From NCBI GenBank assembly GCA_016081115.2, contig CM071931.1, forward strand, positions 24,900,317 through 24,964,316: a stretch of DNA of 64,000 nt, written 5' to 3'. A program made the position numbers and the translations under genes. Under the pieces are notes generated by a model, which was given only the letters and a program-made list of their open reading frames with translations, made no database searches and had not been told where the DNA came from. The DNA comes from Rehmannia glutinosa (Eukaryota; Streptophyta; Magnoliopsida; Lamiales; Orobanchaceae). The stretch's first letter is position 1. The number at the start of each line of letters is the position of its first letter. Shown here one piece after another: positions 12,212 through 24,365 of the stretch.

Positions 12212-12653
12212 ACAACCTGTTGTACCATTGGAATTTTTGTTGGAATTTTAAAACTCCAACGGAATTCCAATGATTAATTCCAACATTTGTTTACCGTTAG
12301 GATTTTTGTTGGAATTTTCCAATGGTATGTTTTAGCGATGGAGTTTCTATTGGAATTTTTAAAATTCCAATAGTATTTTCAATTGTTTATTTCAATGATT
12401 TTATTATCATTGGACGACTATTGGAATTTTCCAATGACTTGTTGTGGTGTTGGAATTTCCGTTGAAAGTTTAAATTCCAACGGTAATTCCAAATGATTTA
12501 TACCAACGGTTTTGTTTATCAATGAAATTTTTATTGGAATTTTTCAATGGTATAATGTAGTATTGGAATTTCTTTGGAATTTTAAAAATTCCAACAGTTT
12601 TTCCATTTCATTGGAATTATTTTTTTTGGGAATTTGATTGTTTTCTTGTAGTG
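12212..12653 (-). mobile_element. CACTA (En/Spm-type) transposon terminus
   Basis: Reading inward on the minus strand from 12653 gives CACTACAAGAAAAC, the conserved CACTA terminal inverted repeat. The adjacent 440 bp is packed with subterminal repeats of the type TTGGAATTTTCCAATGG in both orientations. These form about four degenerate units starting near 12216, 12324, 12436 and 12549. The other end is not in the window: the left side is cut by element A's LTR at 12211, so A seems to have inserted into this CACTA element. No transposase is visible. Confidence 0.8.
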
Positions 12654-13996
12654 TTCCTCAAGCTCTTTTGAATTGGAAATGAGGTCCTTTAGACCCCTTG
12701 CATACCTTGGCATCTCTCGAAAGAGTTTGAGCAAATAGAATATTAGTATGAAATTGTTTGAATAACTTAACGTACTTACCTAATTGGTCCTCCTTTCTTT
12801 CTAATTCGAGTCGGCTTGGGTAAGGGATTTTGGGCTTGTATTATTCAACATCTTCTTCCCGGGCTCTCCCTTAGGTTTGTTATCCTCTACGTATTTTTGC
12901 ATGGAAGAGTTGGCCTTCTTGTGCTCATGTGGAAAACTAAGGGTGGCTTTCTTCACATATTCTCACGGATTTAGTTACGTGTTACTTGACCAAATCCCGT
13001 GTGGTCACTCCGAGATAAGCTTTGGGATTTGCCCTATACGATTCTCCAAGTTATGGATAGATGCCTCTTGGTTTCTCAATGATGGCTCAACCGCTTGGAA
13101 TTGGGTGTCTGTTGATTGCACAAAATTTGCCATGATTTCTTCCTAGTTAAAGCCGCTTGGGGTGGTTGGAATTTGAGAGGCGTGTGTGGATTAAGATGGA
13201 GATTAGTCCGTGGTCGGGCCTTGATTACTCCAACTAAAATTTGGATGTTGTCGCCACCCAGGATTGTATATGTTCTTTGAAATGAGTATTTGGAGGACTT
13301 CTCGGCTTGGTTCCCACATAATCGACAAGTTCAACTTATGGTGTCGTGCGAGGACACTCTTGACAGTATGAGATCTTCCGTATATTTCGCAAGATAAAAC
13401 TTATGCTTGTGGTTTAGAGGTTGCCAAATCATCAATCTTCTTACTCAAGGCCTTGACTTGAGCTGCTAGTGTGACCACAATATCTACATTATAGACTCCA
13501 ACTGATTTGTTTGTTTTACCCTATATGGATTGCCATTGGTATCTGTACATAGCCATACTCTCAATCAATTCATAAGCTACTTCTGGTGTTCTATTGTTTA
13601 ATGTCCCTCCAGTTCTTGCATCGATCATCTGCCTTGTTGAGAAAAATAACTCATTATAAAAGATTTGGACTTACATACAAATGGTTAGGCCATAATGGGG
13701 GCACTTTCGTATGCTTCTTGAATCTCTCCCAAGTGTCATATAGTGTCTCATCATTGGCTTGAGCAAAGAAAGAGATTTCATATCTCAATCGAAAGCTTTT
13801 GCCGGTGAAAAATAATTTATGAGGAACTTTTCGGCTCTCACATACTCCATGTTGTAATAGTTCTCTTGGTAAAGTATTTAACCATCACTTTGCTCATCCT
13901 TTTGTGGAAAATAGGAATAGTTGTAGGCGGATAACATCGTTAGAGATCCCGTTAATTTTGAAGGTGTCGCTTGTAATTGCTTTGGAGCATCCGGTA
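12654..13996 (-). pseudogene. Athila-like Ty3/Gypsy gag remnant
   Basis: Read on the minus strand from 13990 downward, fragments match an Athila-type gag: DTFKINGISNDVIRLQLF, then DETLYDTWERFKKH near 13750, then STRQMIDARTGGTL and TPEVAYELIESMA near 13620-13540 with a YQW context. Weaker traces of the basic and acidic C-terminal part extend to 12660. Stops and frame changes break it repeatedly. The right edge abuts the C LTR at 13999 and the left edge abuts the CACTA terminus at 12653, so both elements appear to have landed in this gag. The open plus-strand frame at 12877-13146 is its antisense shadow. Confidence 0.7.
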
Positions 13997-13998
13997 GT

Positions 13999-15383
13999 TG
14001 TCCGATTTTTGTCAAAAACAAAGTTCAAGAAGTACTTCAATAAATTAGTAAAAAATTAAAATATTTTGAAGTATTTGGACAACACTTGGAAATATTGTTT
14101 TGGTATAAGTATGCCATTCTCAGTGTCAAAAACACTTTTCAACCGGTTTAAAATTCGAATTCTCAACATAGCGATTGGTTGTTATACCCCTTTGACAACA
14201 GAAACTATCCGTTGCAGCAGACACTTCTTATGAAATTGTGGCTTTTCATTTATTTACTATTTTGGAGTTGTTTTGATCTTTCTTTTGCAGACAAATTGAA
14301 ATTAGGAGGAGCCTATGTTGGAGATTACATCTTTGAGCTCTCCTATAAATACTTGAAGGATTGAAGGATCAAATACAACACAATACTCTACAATACAACA
14401 AGAAAAATTAGCAAAATTTCTTACTCTTCACTTTCAACATTCTTGTTGTAATAGCCTAAGTCTATCACTTTCACATCTCGATTATTAGGCTTTCCTTCTT
14501 GATTACACTTGCACTTTTGAGTTGTAATATTTCTTTCAAAGTGTAATCTTAATTGTATTTGTAAAATCATCCAAAACAAGACATATTTATTAAGTGTTCT
14601 TTTCGTGAGAACATATTTGGTTGATTCACTAAGTGTTGGAGAGTTTGGTGCCCTTCATTGTTGTAAGAAGAGTTTGGTGCTCTTCATAGGTGTTGTTCTA
14701 AGAAGAGTGTGGCACTATTCAAGGTAATGATTGTAATAGTTTGGTATCTATTAATAAAAAATTTCTTTTCAAAATCATTTGACATACCGGGTGGTAGTGA
14801 ATTAGGCTCTAAGTGAATTGAACCACATTCATCAAAATCAAAATAAAAGCATTGATCTAACACCTTCATAATTTGATACAGAGAATTATAATATTTCGTA
14901 GAGGAATACACGAGAGATTCAGAGAATTCAAGTTTGAGAGAGAAGAAACAAAGATCGATGTTCTACACAATTCGAACAGGTTAATGTCCAAGTGCTACTT
15001 GCATTATACCGATATAACACCTTAGAAGATTAGGAGTCATTGTTCTAGTTCTTGTCCATCTTTTGTTTTGATATTGACCAAGAGTCTATCTTCATATTGG
15101 TTTTGGACGAGTTATTTTACACTTCATACTTCTACTCGTAGATAGGATTTTTAATAGTATTTTGTACTAGTTGAGTCATTCATGATTTGTTCCATAAAAG
15201 ATTCATCAACTAGTGAAGTTTTCGCCCATTGGCATGTTTGCAAGTATACTTTTACTTGCGATAAATTTTAACTTTGTTATTTTGTTGATCCGCTGCAAGT
15301 TGGTATAAGTGTTACTAACACTTATAGCAATACTTTACTCTGTGCATTTTATCCTTGAATATATGGGACCTTTAAAACTTTCA
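13999..15383 (+). mobile_element. 5' LTR of Copia element C
   Basis: The boundaries TGTCCGATTTTTG...ACTTTCA are chosen because the right end is followed one base later by a primer-binding-like sequence and the left end interrupts the Athila-like gag. It contains a promoter-like CTATAAATACTT at about 14343. Its central part (14340-14560) is clearly related to the B LTR read on the minus strand, so B and C are related families. The matching 3' LTR was not found in the window. Confidence 0.6.
14343..14352 (+). promoter_or_regulatory. TATA-like box in the C LTR
   Basis: CTATAAATAC lies in the position where the related B LTRs also carry CCTATAAATACTT on their sense strand. Conservation between the two families supports a core promoter. 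Confidence 0.5.
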
Positions 15384-15384
15384 A

Positions 15385-15400
15385 TTGGCGCTAGAGCCAA
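15385..15400 (+). other. Primer-binding-like site of element C
   Basis: TTGGCGCTAGAGCCAA follows the LTR end after one base. It keeps the frame of the usual TTGGTATCAGAGCC Met-tRNA site but differs over four central bases. Confidence 0.45.
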
Positions 15401-15429
15401 CACTGGATTATACTAAGTGGTGATCTTAT

Positions 15430-16750
15430 CTTCGAGCAAGCAATGAGATGTTCAAGGAGCTCTTGTTTCGTCCTTCTATACTTGATGGTATGAACTATTC
15501 ATTTGGAAAGTGAAGATGCATGCATTCATCAAATCCATTGATGAGACGGCTTGGTGTGCGCTTTAATGGATGGACTCCTCCAAAGATTGTTGATATTGAT
15601 GGTGACTTCATACCTAAAGGAGAAATCACCGGACTAATGAAGAAGTGCAATTGGGGAACCTCGATTCTAAAGCTTCAATGTTATTTTTGGAGTTTTGGAC
15701 ATGAATATGTTCAAAATTATCTCTAACTATTCTAAAGCAAAAGAACCATGGGACACACTACAAAAGAATTGTGAAAGATCCGCAAGTGTTCGCTATACTA
15801 AGTTAAGACAACAGATGGTAAGATTTGAAAATTTGAAGACGGAAGAGGATGAAGACATCACTTCATGCAACAAGAATTGTGTGAAATTGTTAATGAATCC
15901 CGATCTTTAGGAGAACTAATTTAGAATGCCAAATTGGTAAATAAAATGATGTGATCCTTGCACGAAAGATTTGACATGAAGATAGGCCGCCATAGGAGAA
16001 TTACAAAATATTACACGCTTTTTCTTGATGAACTTGCTCGGATTCTTCGTATATGGGAACTCAACTTTACTAACGGGAGAAGATCCAAGGGTAAAAACAT
16101 TGCCTTACATGTATTACCTAATGATATCGATGATCTAACTCAATTAATCAAGAAGATTGAGGAATCAATTAAGTGAGGAGTCCATCATTTTCTTTGCTTA
16201 GAAAATTAGTAAGATCATGAAAAAACAAAAGTAAAAATGAGTTTCCATCCAAATAAAAAAAAACTTTCAAAACCGATACTCTAAAGTATCCCGAAAGAAG
16301 CATTTCGATAGGAATCAAGATAGATCCGGAAATAAATTTAATACTTTTTGAGAAGGTTAAGTGTAGAGCTTGTATCGGTTTCTGGCATTATGCAAATCGG
16401 TGCGCAAATGCCTTGCGCAAAAATGATATGAATCTATGTGTTAAATTGAGTGGTGATGAATCGAGAAAGAGAACTCGACTTCAAATTAAAATAATTTCTA
16501 TTATGCCAAATGATGAGGAAACAACTCGCCTTTTGTTTGGAAATTTGCTAAATTTGTCAACAAAAATAAGGCAATAAATGCAAGAGACAATTCGTGCTTT
16601 ATGTGTGGAAAACCCGGCACTTTATAGCCGATTGTCCAAAGATGATAGAAGAAGAACAAAAGAAGAAAAAGTCTTTTCTGAAAAAGAAGGCTCTAATGCA
16701 GATGTCAAAACATGGGATGAACTTCTTGCAACATCCGATGATGAAGAGAG
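15430..16750 (+). pseudogene. Element C gag (UBN2-type Copia), first part
   Basis: In shifting plus-strand frames this encodes YSFWKVKMHAFIKSID, then a W-P motif, PWDTLQKN, VRYTKLRQQMVRFENLKT and EDEDITS. These are the order and spacing of the UBN2/gag domain of plant Copia elements. The C-terminal part (16578-16750) has a degenerate zinc-knuckle-like N-P/F-I-A-D-C pattern, then an acidic segment ending TWDELLATSDDEE. At this point element B interrupts it; the frame resumes at 22644. Several frameshifts are present. Confidence 0.7.
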
Positions 16751-18031
16751 TGTCAGTCCAAGTGGCTACGATAATTTAGAGGGGTGAATAGATTATCCTG
16801 ATTTTTTGCAATTAGCCCTCTTTTTCGAATGATCAATCAAAGACAAGAATAAAGGTGCGAGAAATTAAACAACACTTGGTGATTTATAGTAGTTCAACCC
16901 ACCTAGGGCCTAATCTACTACCACCCTGGTATATCCGAAGTGGATTTCAAAAGAAAAAGATTTTATTAATTACCACAATTAATACAACATCACCTTACAA
17001 CACCTCTTTGGAGATTACCTCAATCTCCTCAAGATTACCACAATCTTCTATTTACACCTTGTGAAGATTACCACAATCTTCAACCTTGAAGAATACCAAA
17101 TTCTTCAACACCTCAAAGAGCACCAAACTCTTCAATAAGAAGATTACCACAATCTTCTTGCACCTAACACCTAGATCACCCAAGTGTGTTCTTACCACAA
17201 GAACAATCACAAGGATATCTTGTGTTGAATGATGAACCCAAAAATTTAAGATTATAACTCGATAATAAATAATATAATTTTGAGTGCAAGTGTAATCAAG
17301 AATCAAGCCTAGACCTCAAGATGTGAAAGTGAAATACTTAGGCTATAAATACAACAAGAATGTTGAATATGAAAGCTTAGAAATTTGCGGATTTCTTGTT
17401 GTGTGTTTGCTTGTGTTGTTCTTCTTATCTTGTGTCTTCAAATCATCCTCTATTTAAGTATTTATAGGAGAGTCTTCACAAACATAGGCTCCTCCTTCTT
17501 CACTTTTGTCTACAAAAATAAGATCACAAGATGTAGAAATATTGTACAAAAATGATAAAGTAAATCTTGCGATATGGATGTCCAACGGTATTATTCTCGC
17601 TATCAAAAACAACACAACAGCGACCCGGTTGCTATATATGAAATTTCGAACGTTAAAAGAAAATAGTGCGATCCAGTACCAGGCGGAGGGGGTGCGACCG
17701 GTCCGGGGGCGGCGATCGACGCTTTATGCGTCGGCCGACTTCGGCCGACCGCTTGCTGACCGGTCACCCTCCCTTATTTTTCATTCCCGGACTTCTCTGT
17801 TTTAGTTTTCATACTTTCGGATACCGACGACCATTTGCTCGACCGGTCGACCTCCATATTGAAGTGTTGTCCGATTTTTGTCAAAAATAAACTTCAAAAA
17901 TACTCCAAAAAATTAGTAAAAATATTTTAAATCAATTGGGAGTATTTGGACAACATTCAAAAACATTGTTTTGGTATAAAAACTCATTTAAACAAAATCA
18001 TCAAAATCTTGATAAAAATATTTATCTAACA
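16751..18031 (-). mobile_element. 3' LTR of Copia element B
   Basis: Begins TGTCAGTCCAAGTGG and ends ATATTTATCTAACA on the plus strand. It matches 21370-22643 over its whole length apart from small indels and a more variable GC-rich patch (17690-17860). The minus strand is the sense strand. It contains CCTATAAATACTT on the sense strand near 17465. Confidence 0.9.
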
Positions 18032-18050
18032 AACTCCCTCTTTTTGATGA
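18032..18050 (-). other. Polypurine tract of element B
   Basis: The minus strand reads ATCAAAAAGAGGGAGTT immediately before the LTR start TGTTAGATAA. Confidence 0.75.
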
Positions 18051-20095
18051 TTACAAACCAAAACAATTTTAGGAAGTCGATTTTAAAATAAAACACATTT
18101 TCCGGTCTAAAATATCAATCCATTACAAGCAACATTTATCATAAGTGAATCACACAAGGATAGGAGCAAAGATTTTCTAAAAACATTTTGCATAAGCTCC
18201 CCTATCAACATGCATAACAAAAATAAGTAGAAGAAACAACTACAAGCTAAAAGCTTTAATTTCATGAGCTTAGAAGTTCCCCTGTCACAAAACATCATTA
18301 GTTAAGCATAAAAGTCCATAATACATCAAATGGACTAAGTATCATTCACAGTTTTTGGCTTTAAGAGCCCTAGCTTATAGCTTTTTTTGCGAGCTTATTT
18401 TCTCTTCTTTGAGCATATGAGCGTTTTTCCTGTTTTCCCCCTTTGGAATCATCAAAAATAATGTTAGCACGATAAAAACATCATACAATCATATCAAAGT
18501 GCGCAATTTAATCGATTTATCGAGCATTTTGAACATTGAAGCTTAAATTCCAAATAAAAGGGAAAAGTTGATCATTTGATTTGCAAAAGCTCATTTGATT
18601 GATAAAACATGATCTCTATAAACTTATAAGACTTTTCAAATCAAGAGAATCATGTATGTGATGAATTTTTCATAGAAACATTTTGTCGAACACGTGGCGT
18701 CGGCCAAATAAAACAAGAGATATATAACGCCTTTGTATTTCATTTAAGCCAAAACATTTCATCACCAAATACAATATTACAACATTCATCCATCAATAAT
18801 CATCATATACAACACACTAATACACAAATTTCATCAAAATAGCAAGATATAAGCACATTCTCAAGGGTTCAACCCAATTGAGATTAAAAGGAGAAATTCT
18901 TACCAATTAATCGGAGAAGTATGGATGAAATAGAAGTTACATAAACTCAAAAATATAGATTTTATAAGAAGAAAATCATTTTTAGTGAGTTGTGTGTGAC
19001 AAATGCGAAGTGGTTCGATTTTGGAAGAAAATAACCAAAATGACGAAATGAAGGACGTAAAATTTAATTGTTGAAATTGGCTAGAGGCGACCGGCCGACG
19101 TGGGGCGACGGTGCCTGGACATGTCGGCCGGCCGACCTCTCCGTCGACGGTGCACGAACACCGCCCTCATTTCTCGTCCGAATTTTGCACCAAAAATCCA
19201 ATTTTTCACCCCTAAGTTTTAAAAACATTCAAATTACAAACATAGACCTCATTCAATATACATTATGCCTAAACAAGCTCGAAATGAGGTAAAAGACTGA
19301 CGGTTAGCGATTAACAATAAATGTCCGCGAGTTATCCTTGAGACGGAATTAAACACGTCTCAATTTTCCTTTAAGAAATACAATCCCTTAAAAATATTGA
19401 ATCTCAATATATTTTGTTTGGTTATGAATGACCATTTGTTGAGAAACTATTTTCATCGAACTTGTTATCCCAAAAAACATTTAACGTTTAAAAACTTTGG
19501 ATAAAATAAGCCATAAGAAGAAGTGTCTTTCAAATATTTGAAAATTTCTTTTAACGGCACTTTAATGAGATTCATTGGGATAGTTTTGAAATCGAGCATA
19601 TAGGCATAAGGCATGAATAATTTTGAGTCTTTAAGAGTAATGAAAGTAGATAAATATACCTTGAATTTATTTGTCAACCAATATGCTTTTCGCAATCTTG
19701 ACACTTTATGACGTAGATGGCCATGGATAAGTCTACGATCATTTGTTGCTTAATACCAAAATATTTCCTGCAAAAGCTTGACAAAATATCTTGCACAAGA
19801 GCATAGTAATATCTAATAATATAGATAAATTGATATAAACCATCATAGAAGTTTGACAAGTAGCACATACTATGCTATTTAAGGAATCAACAAAAGTTTA
19901 ATAAAACAAGTGCTTATTAAAAATCCATTTAAGATCTCTTTTGAAATTTAAAAATCCGAGAGTATAAAATTGAGACCTCATTTTTAAGAAACATTTTTAT
20001 AAAGAATTTTGACAATCAATACAAAAATTGAAGACATGAAACGCAATAATTATAAAAGATAATATGAAATGCATACTTCAAGAAGAGAATAAGAC
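18051..20095. other. Interior of element B without pol
   Basis: About 2 kb between gag and polypurine tract, where other Copia elements carry pol. I find no protease, integrase or RT motif on either strand, only short frames of AT-rich composition. A GC-rich patch at 19070-19150 contains repeated CGGCCGAC words like those in the B LTRs. Confidence 0.65.
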
Positions 20096-21312
20096 TTACC
20101 AATTTCGCCATTGCCAAGGGTTGTATCTTTCCCATTGTTGATTATACCTTTTTCTTAGAAAATAATTTTGTTGATAATATCTCCTCGTTCGATCATATGG
20201 CACAATCATTTGTTGTCTATATGACAATTTAAAATTCCTTTGATTTTTGTTGCGCCGAGTACCTAACATAAAATTTTCTTGTGGTACCCTCAAGTATTTG
20301 GGTCCTTTAGGATTAGCATTGAGACTTTTAGGTCTCCAATAATAATTAGAGTTATTTCTAGCTCGACCCTTTTTACCGCAATAAAAACAAGTAATAATTC
20401 TAGGAGCATAATGACCAACATGCTTAGAGACTTGATTCTTTTTCATGTGATTACCAACATTAGGCTTATGATCAAGTCCTTGTTTCAATTTATCACAACT
20501 ATGAACATCAACAATTTTGGCCATTTTATCGGTACTCAAGTTGAATTTCAATAAATTCTTTTTCATGCAATTAATATCCTCAACAAGAGTACTATTTTCT
20601 TTTTCAAGGATTCTAACCTTATCAAGTCTGGTGGTGTGAGCATATGAAAGTGATTCATAGGAAGTAAATAAACTATCCTTATCATTTTTCAAAACATTGA
20701 ATTCCTTTTTCAAATTTTTGTATTTAACAAGTAAGCTTTGGAATTCATTTTGAAGCTCATCAAAATCATTTTGCAAATCACTATACTCATTTTGTAATTC
20801 ATGATCATAAGAAGTAGAAAGTTTAGAACATACCTCGTCTTCTTCGATACCCATAAGACATTTTTCGACTTCTTCATCATCGGGAGTTGTAAGAGGCTCA
20901 TCCCATGTTGTTGGATTTGATGTGTCCAATTGAGAGGTAGATGCTTTTGAGTGGCTCCTTTCATTTGCATATACTTCTTCTAATTTTCTCCATACTTCAT
21001 GTACCGATTTAATTTCTGCAATATGATCATATTCCGAAATGGTAAGTGAACAATAAATAATATTAAGAGCTTTACCATTTAAGGAGATGATTTTCTTCTC
21101 TTCAACATTGAGCTTCTTGAGGACTTTGGAGGTGTGAGGTGTGTCTTTCATCGGAATAGATTCTCCATTGATGACCGTGTTCCAAATATTGAACTCGCAA
21201 CCTTGTAAAAAGCATTCCATTCGATCCTTCCAAAATGCATAATTGTTGAGTCAAAGAGAGGTGGTCTATTGAATGAAGCGCCGATTGGTAGATAGCTCTC
21301 GTTCGTAGCCAT
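20096..21312 (-). CDS. Element B Gag protein (Copia, UBN2 type)
   Basis: The longest frame (20096-21220) gives 374 residues. The likely true start is the ATG at 21310-21312 (MATNESYLPIG...), joined after a one-base loss in an A-run near 21240. Order: N-terminal Copia gag domain (WKDRME-like, then KALNIIYCSLTISEYDHI and VWRKLEEVY), an acidic TWDEPLTTPDDEE segment, a long coiled coil with repeated LQNEF/LQNDF heptads, then CFYCGKKGRARNNS. This last part is a zinc knuckle in which the usual His and final Cys are Arg and Ser, so metal binding is probably lost. The tail is rich in Asn, Gln, Arg and Tyr. In the family it packages the element RNA. It is the only coding region of B. Confidence 0.75.
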
Positions 21313-21356
21313 AGATCTTTCCTCTTTACTCGGAACAAGCTAGCCAAAGAGTTTGA

Positions 21357-21367
21357 CTTTGATACCA
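21357..21367 (-). other. Primer-binding site of element B
   Basis: The minus strand reads TGGTATCAAAG two bases inside the 5' LTR, close to the Met-tRNA complement TGGTATCAGAG. Confidence 0.8.
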
Positions 21368-21369
21368 CT

Positions 21370-22643
21370 TGTTAGTCCAAGTGGCTACGATAATCTAGAG
21401 GGGGGGTGAATAGATTATCTCGATTTTTTTGCAATTAGCCCTCTTTTTCGAATGATCAATCAAAGACAAGAATAAAGGTGCGTAAATTAAACAACACCCG
21501 ATGATTTATAGTAGTTCAACCCACCTAGGGCCTAATCTACTACCACCGGTATATCCGAAGTGGATTTCAAAAATAAAAAAGATTTTATTAATTACCACAA
21601 TTAATACAACATCACCTTACAACACCTCTTTGGAGATTACCTCAATCTCCTCAAGATTACCACAAACTTCTACGGCATCTTGTGAAGATTACCACAATCT
21701 TCAACCTTGAAGAATACCAAATTATTCAACACCTCAAAGAGCACCAAATTCTTCAATAAGAAGATTACCACAATCTTCTTGACTTAACACCTAGATCACC
21801 CAAGTGTGTTCTTACCACAAGAACACTCACAAAGGATATCTTGTGTTGAATGATGAACCCAAAAATTCAAGATTACAACTCGATAATGAAAATACAATTT
21901 TGAGTGCAAGTGTAATCAAGAATCAAGCCTAGACCTCAAGATATGAAAGTGAAATACTTAGGCTATAAATACAACAAGAGTGTTGAATATGAAAGCTTAG
22001 AAATTTGCGTGATTTCTTGTTGTGTGTTTGCTTGTGTTGTTCTTCTTATCTTGTGTCTTCAAATCATCCTCTATTTAAGTATTTATAGGAGAGTCTTCAC
22101 AAACATAGGCTCCTCCTTCTTCACTTTTGTCTACAAAAATAAGATCACAAGATGTAGAAATATTGTACAAAAATGATAAAGTAAATCTTGGCTGATATGG
22201 ATGTCCAACGGTATTATTCTCATCAAAAAAACAACAAAGCGCGATCGGTCTCTATATAGGAAATTTCAACGTTAAAAGAAAATAGTGCGATCCAGTACCG
22301 GACGGAGAGGGGTGCGACGGCCGAGGGGGCGTGCGACCGTCACCCTAGGCGTCGACCGGGTCGGCCTTTGCTTGGACCGGTCACCCTCCTCATTTTTCAT
22401 TCCCAGACTTCTCTGTTTCGTTTCATACTTTCGATACCGATCGACCATTTGCTCGACCGGCCGACCTCCAAATTGAAGTGTTGTCCGATTTTTGTCAAAA
22501 ATAAACTTTAAAAATACTCCAAAAATTAGTAAAAATATTTTAAATCAATTAGGAATATTTGAACAACATTTAAAAACATTGTTTTGGTATAAAACTCATT
22601 TAAACAAAATCATCAAAATCTTGATAAAAATATTTATCTAACA
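21370..22643 (-). mobile_element. 5' LTR of Copia element B
   Basis: TGTTAGTCCAAGTGG...TATTTATCTAACA, a perfect TGTTAG/CTAACA inverted terminus, 1274 bp. It pairs with 16751-18031. The inner end meets the primer-binding site and the outer end meets resumed C gag sequence. Confidence 0.9.
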
Positions 22644-22793
22644 GAGAAAACAAACATGGCCTCATGGCCAATGATGATGAAAACAATGAGGTACTAGGGG
22701 CAATCACAATTACAAAGGATTCCAAATGGCTCATGGACAAATGGATGAAAGATTTTAAAAATAGTGGAAAGCCTCGCACAATCACATGGTTTT
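22644..22793 (+). pseudogene. Element C gag, continuation after B
   Basis: One plus-strand frame reads LMANDDENNEVLGAIT and onward to GKPRTITW, continuing the acidic gag segment interrupted at 16750. The same order (TWDE..DDEE then LMG/LMA plus an acidic run) occurs in the gag of element B, which supports joining the two pieces. Element D interrupts it again at 22794. Confidence 0.6.
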
Positions 22794-24365
22794 TGTAGGT
22801 CCCAAGGGGTGTGAGTGTAAGGTTTAGAAGGGGGTTGAATAAACCTTACCAACTTTTCGATTTAGTCCTTTTAAATATTCGAGTTAATACTTCACAAATT
22901 GAGTCCTTGATGGACATCTAAGTTAGTTAATCGTGAGTTAGTTACTCAACGGACTGATCGAGCCGTTGATAGAATAACTCAACTGTTTTGACTAAAGACT
23001 TAACTCGACTGTGATTTGTTTTCAAAGCGGAGACTTTACACCCTTAAATTTGGTTTAGTTTTGATTTAATACTTGGTTTTAGTACTTAGAGATTATCAAG
23101 TGGATAGCAAATTTATCAAAGAGAGTTAAATAAATAAGGTGCGGGAATTAAAGTCTTTGGAATGTAAATGACACGATAAGTTTTTATAGAGGTTCAAGAT
23201 GGGGTAATTCTTCTACTCCTCTCTTCTCCAACTCCGGAGGAATCCACTAAGTATTGATCGTGATACGTGAGTGGTAACATCTAGATATAAGTCTTGATCA
23301 CACAATTGACTTGATCCTTTGGGACTCGATCGAGATGCCTTGGTCACGCAGATGGCTTCTCGTGCGACTCGGCTTCTTAACAGGGCAAATTGCTTGCTAC
23401 TACAGCCCACTTGCTCAAGCTCTTTGGATTTGATCACGAAGCCCTCCAAAAACTTGAGACTGGTTCGACCTTGAACCTTCCTACAATCCTCCGTGGAATG
23501 TAGACCCCTTGATTCTTCAACAATTTCCTCTTCAACCGATTGAAGTTATGTTTCCTTCACAGTGAGTGTTGGATTGATTTTCTTCGTAATGTAGGCTTGA
23601 GGATTAATCTTGAATGATTTGAGAATATTTTTGGTTACAGATATAGCTTTTCTTGCTCGTATTTGTTTTCAATTGTCAAGGTAACCAACATTCTCTCAAA
23701 TAAACTCCTCGCCTTTTATAGTGTTCTTTTTGAAAATTTGTCCGTTGAAGAGATAGCTTATTCTCAAAAGACACTTGTGGTCGTTGGCTTGTCTTGTTGC
23801 GATCCTTGGAATTGCCACTTCCTCGTATGAATTGTTCTTGACTTTTCGAGTTCTAACATGGTGCGATGCTTCCCATTGGTTTATTCCTTTTGCACGCTTC
23901 GGGATCGAGCACTTCGAGAAAGGTAGTATGGAGGTATTACTTGTTTAAGTAATTCCCTTGATTTATGTGCAACAGATCTCTTCCAGTTATCTCGACTTGA
24001 TCGCATTTTCTTGTTTTCCCCAGGTGACTTAGAGTCGACTTCCAATCATTGGATGACTCTTTCCGCCACTTCAACTTGAGACTTGGCTATCTTGAGTTGA
24101 CTTGACCGATACTCTACTCGATTGCATCTCGATTTGCTCCTTCAAACGAGTTCCCGTCTTCTCTTCTTTTGCCATACTCAAATTGTCTTTGCAATGAGTC
24201 TTCCTTCTAGTCTCCATTGTCTTCTTGCATGTTTAGGCATAGTGACTTAACTCACTTGACCAGCCTATTCATTACAATGCAATTTACAACGAAAATGGGG
24301 TGCCAACTTCCTATTTTAAGTTTTACATGGCATTCATCAAAATATAAACAATATATTTCCCAACA
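22794..24365 (-). mobile_element. 3' LTR of Sirevirus-like Copia element D
   Basis: TGTAGGTCCCAAGGGG...TATTTCCCAACA, about 1572 bp, paired with 35410-36984 at high similarity. On the minus strand it begins TGTTGGGAAA after a polypurine tract. A sense-strand TATA-like CTATAAAAGG lies near 23715. Confidence 0.9.

Larger units (their letters stand above)
16751..22643 (-). mobile_element. Copia element B, 5.9 kb, gag-only non-autonomous
   Basis: Two LTRs of about 1.28 kb bracket a 3.3-kb interior. On the minus strand this carries a primer-binding site, one gag frame and a polypurine tract, but no protease, integrase or reverse transcriptase. The flanks GAGAG (16746-16750) and GAGAA (22644-22648) look like a 5-bp target duplication with one change. 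Removing B rejoins the gag of element C, which dates B after C. Movement would need enzymes supplied by a relative. Confidence 0.85.
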
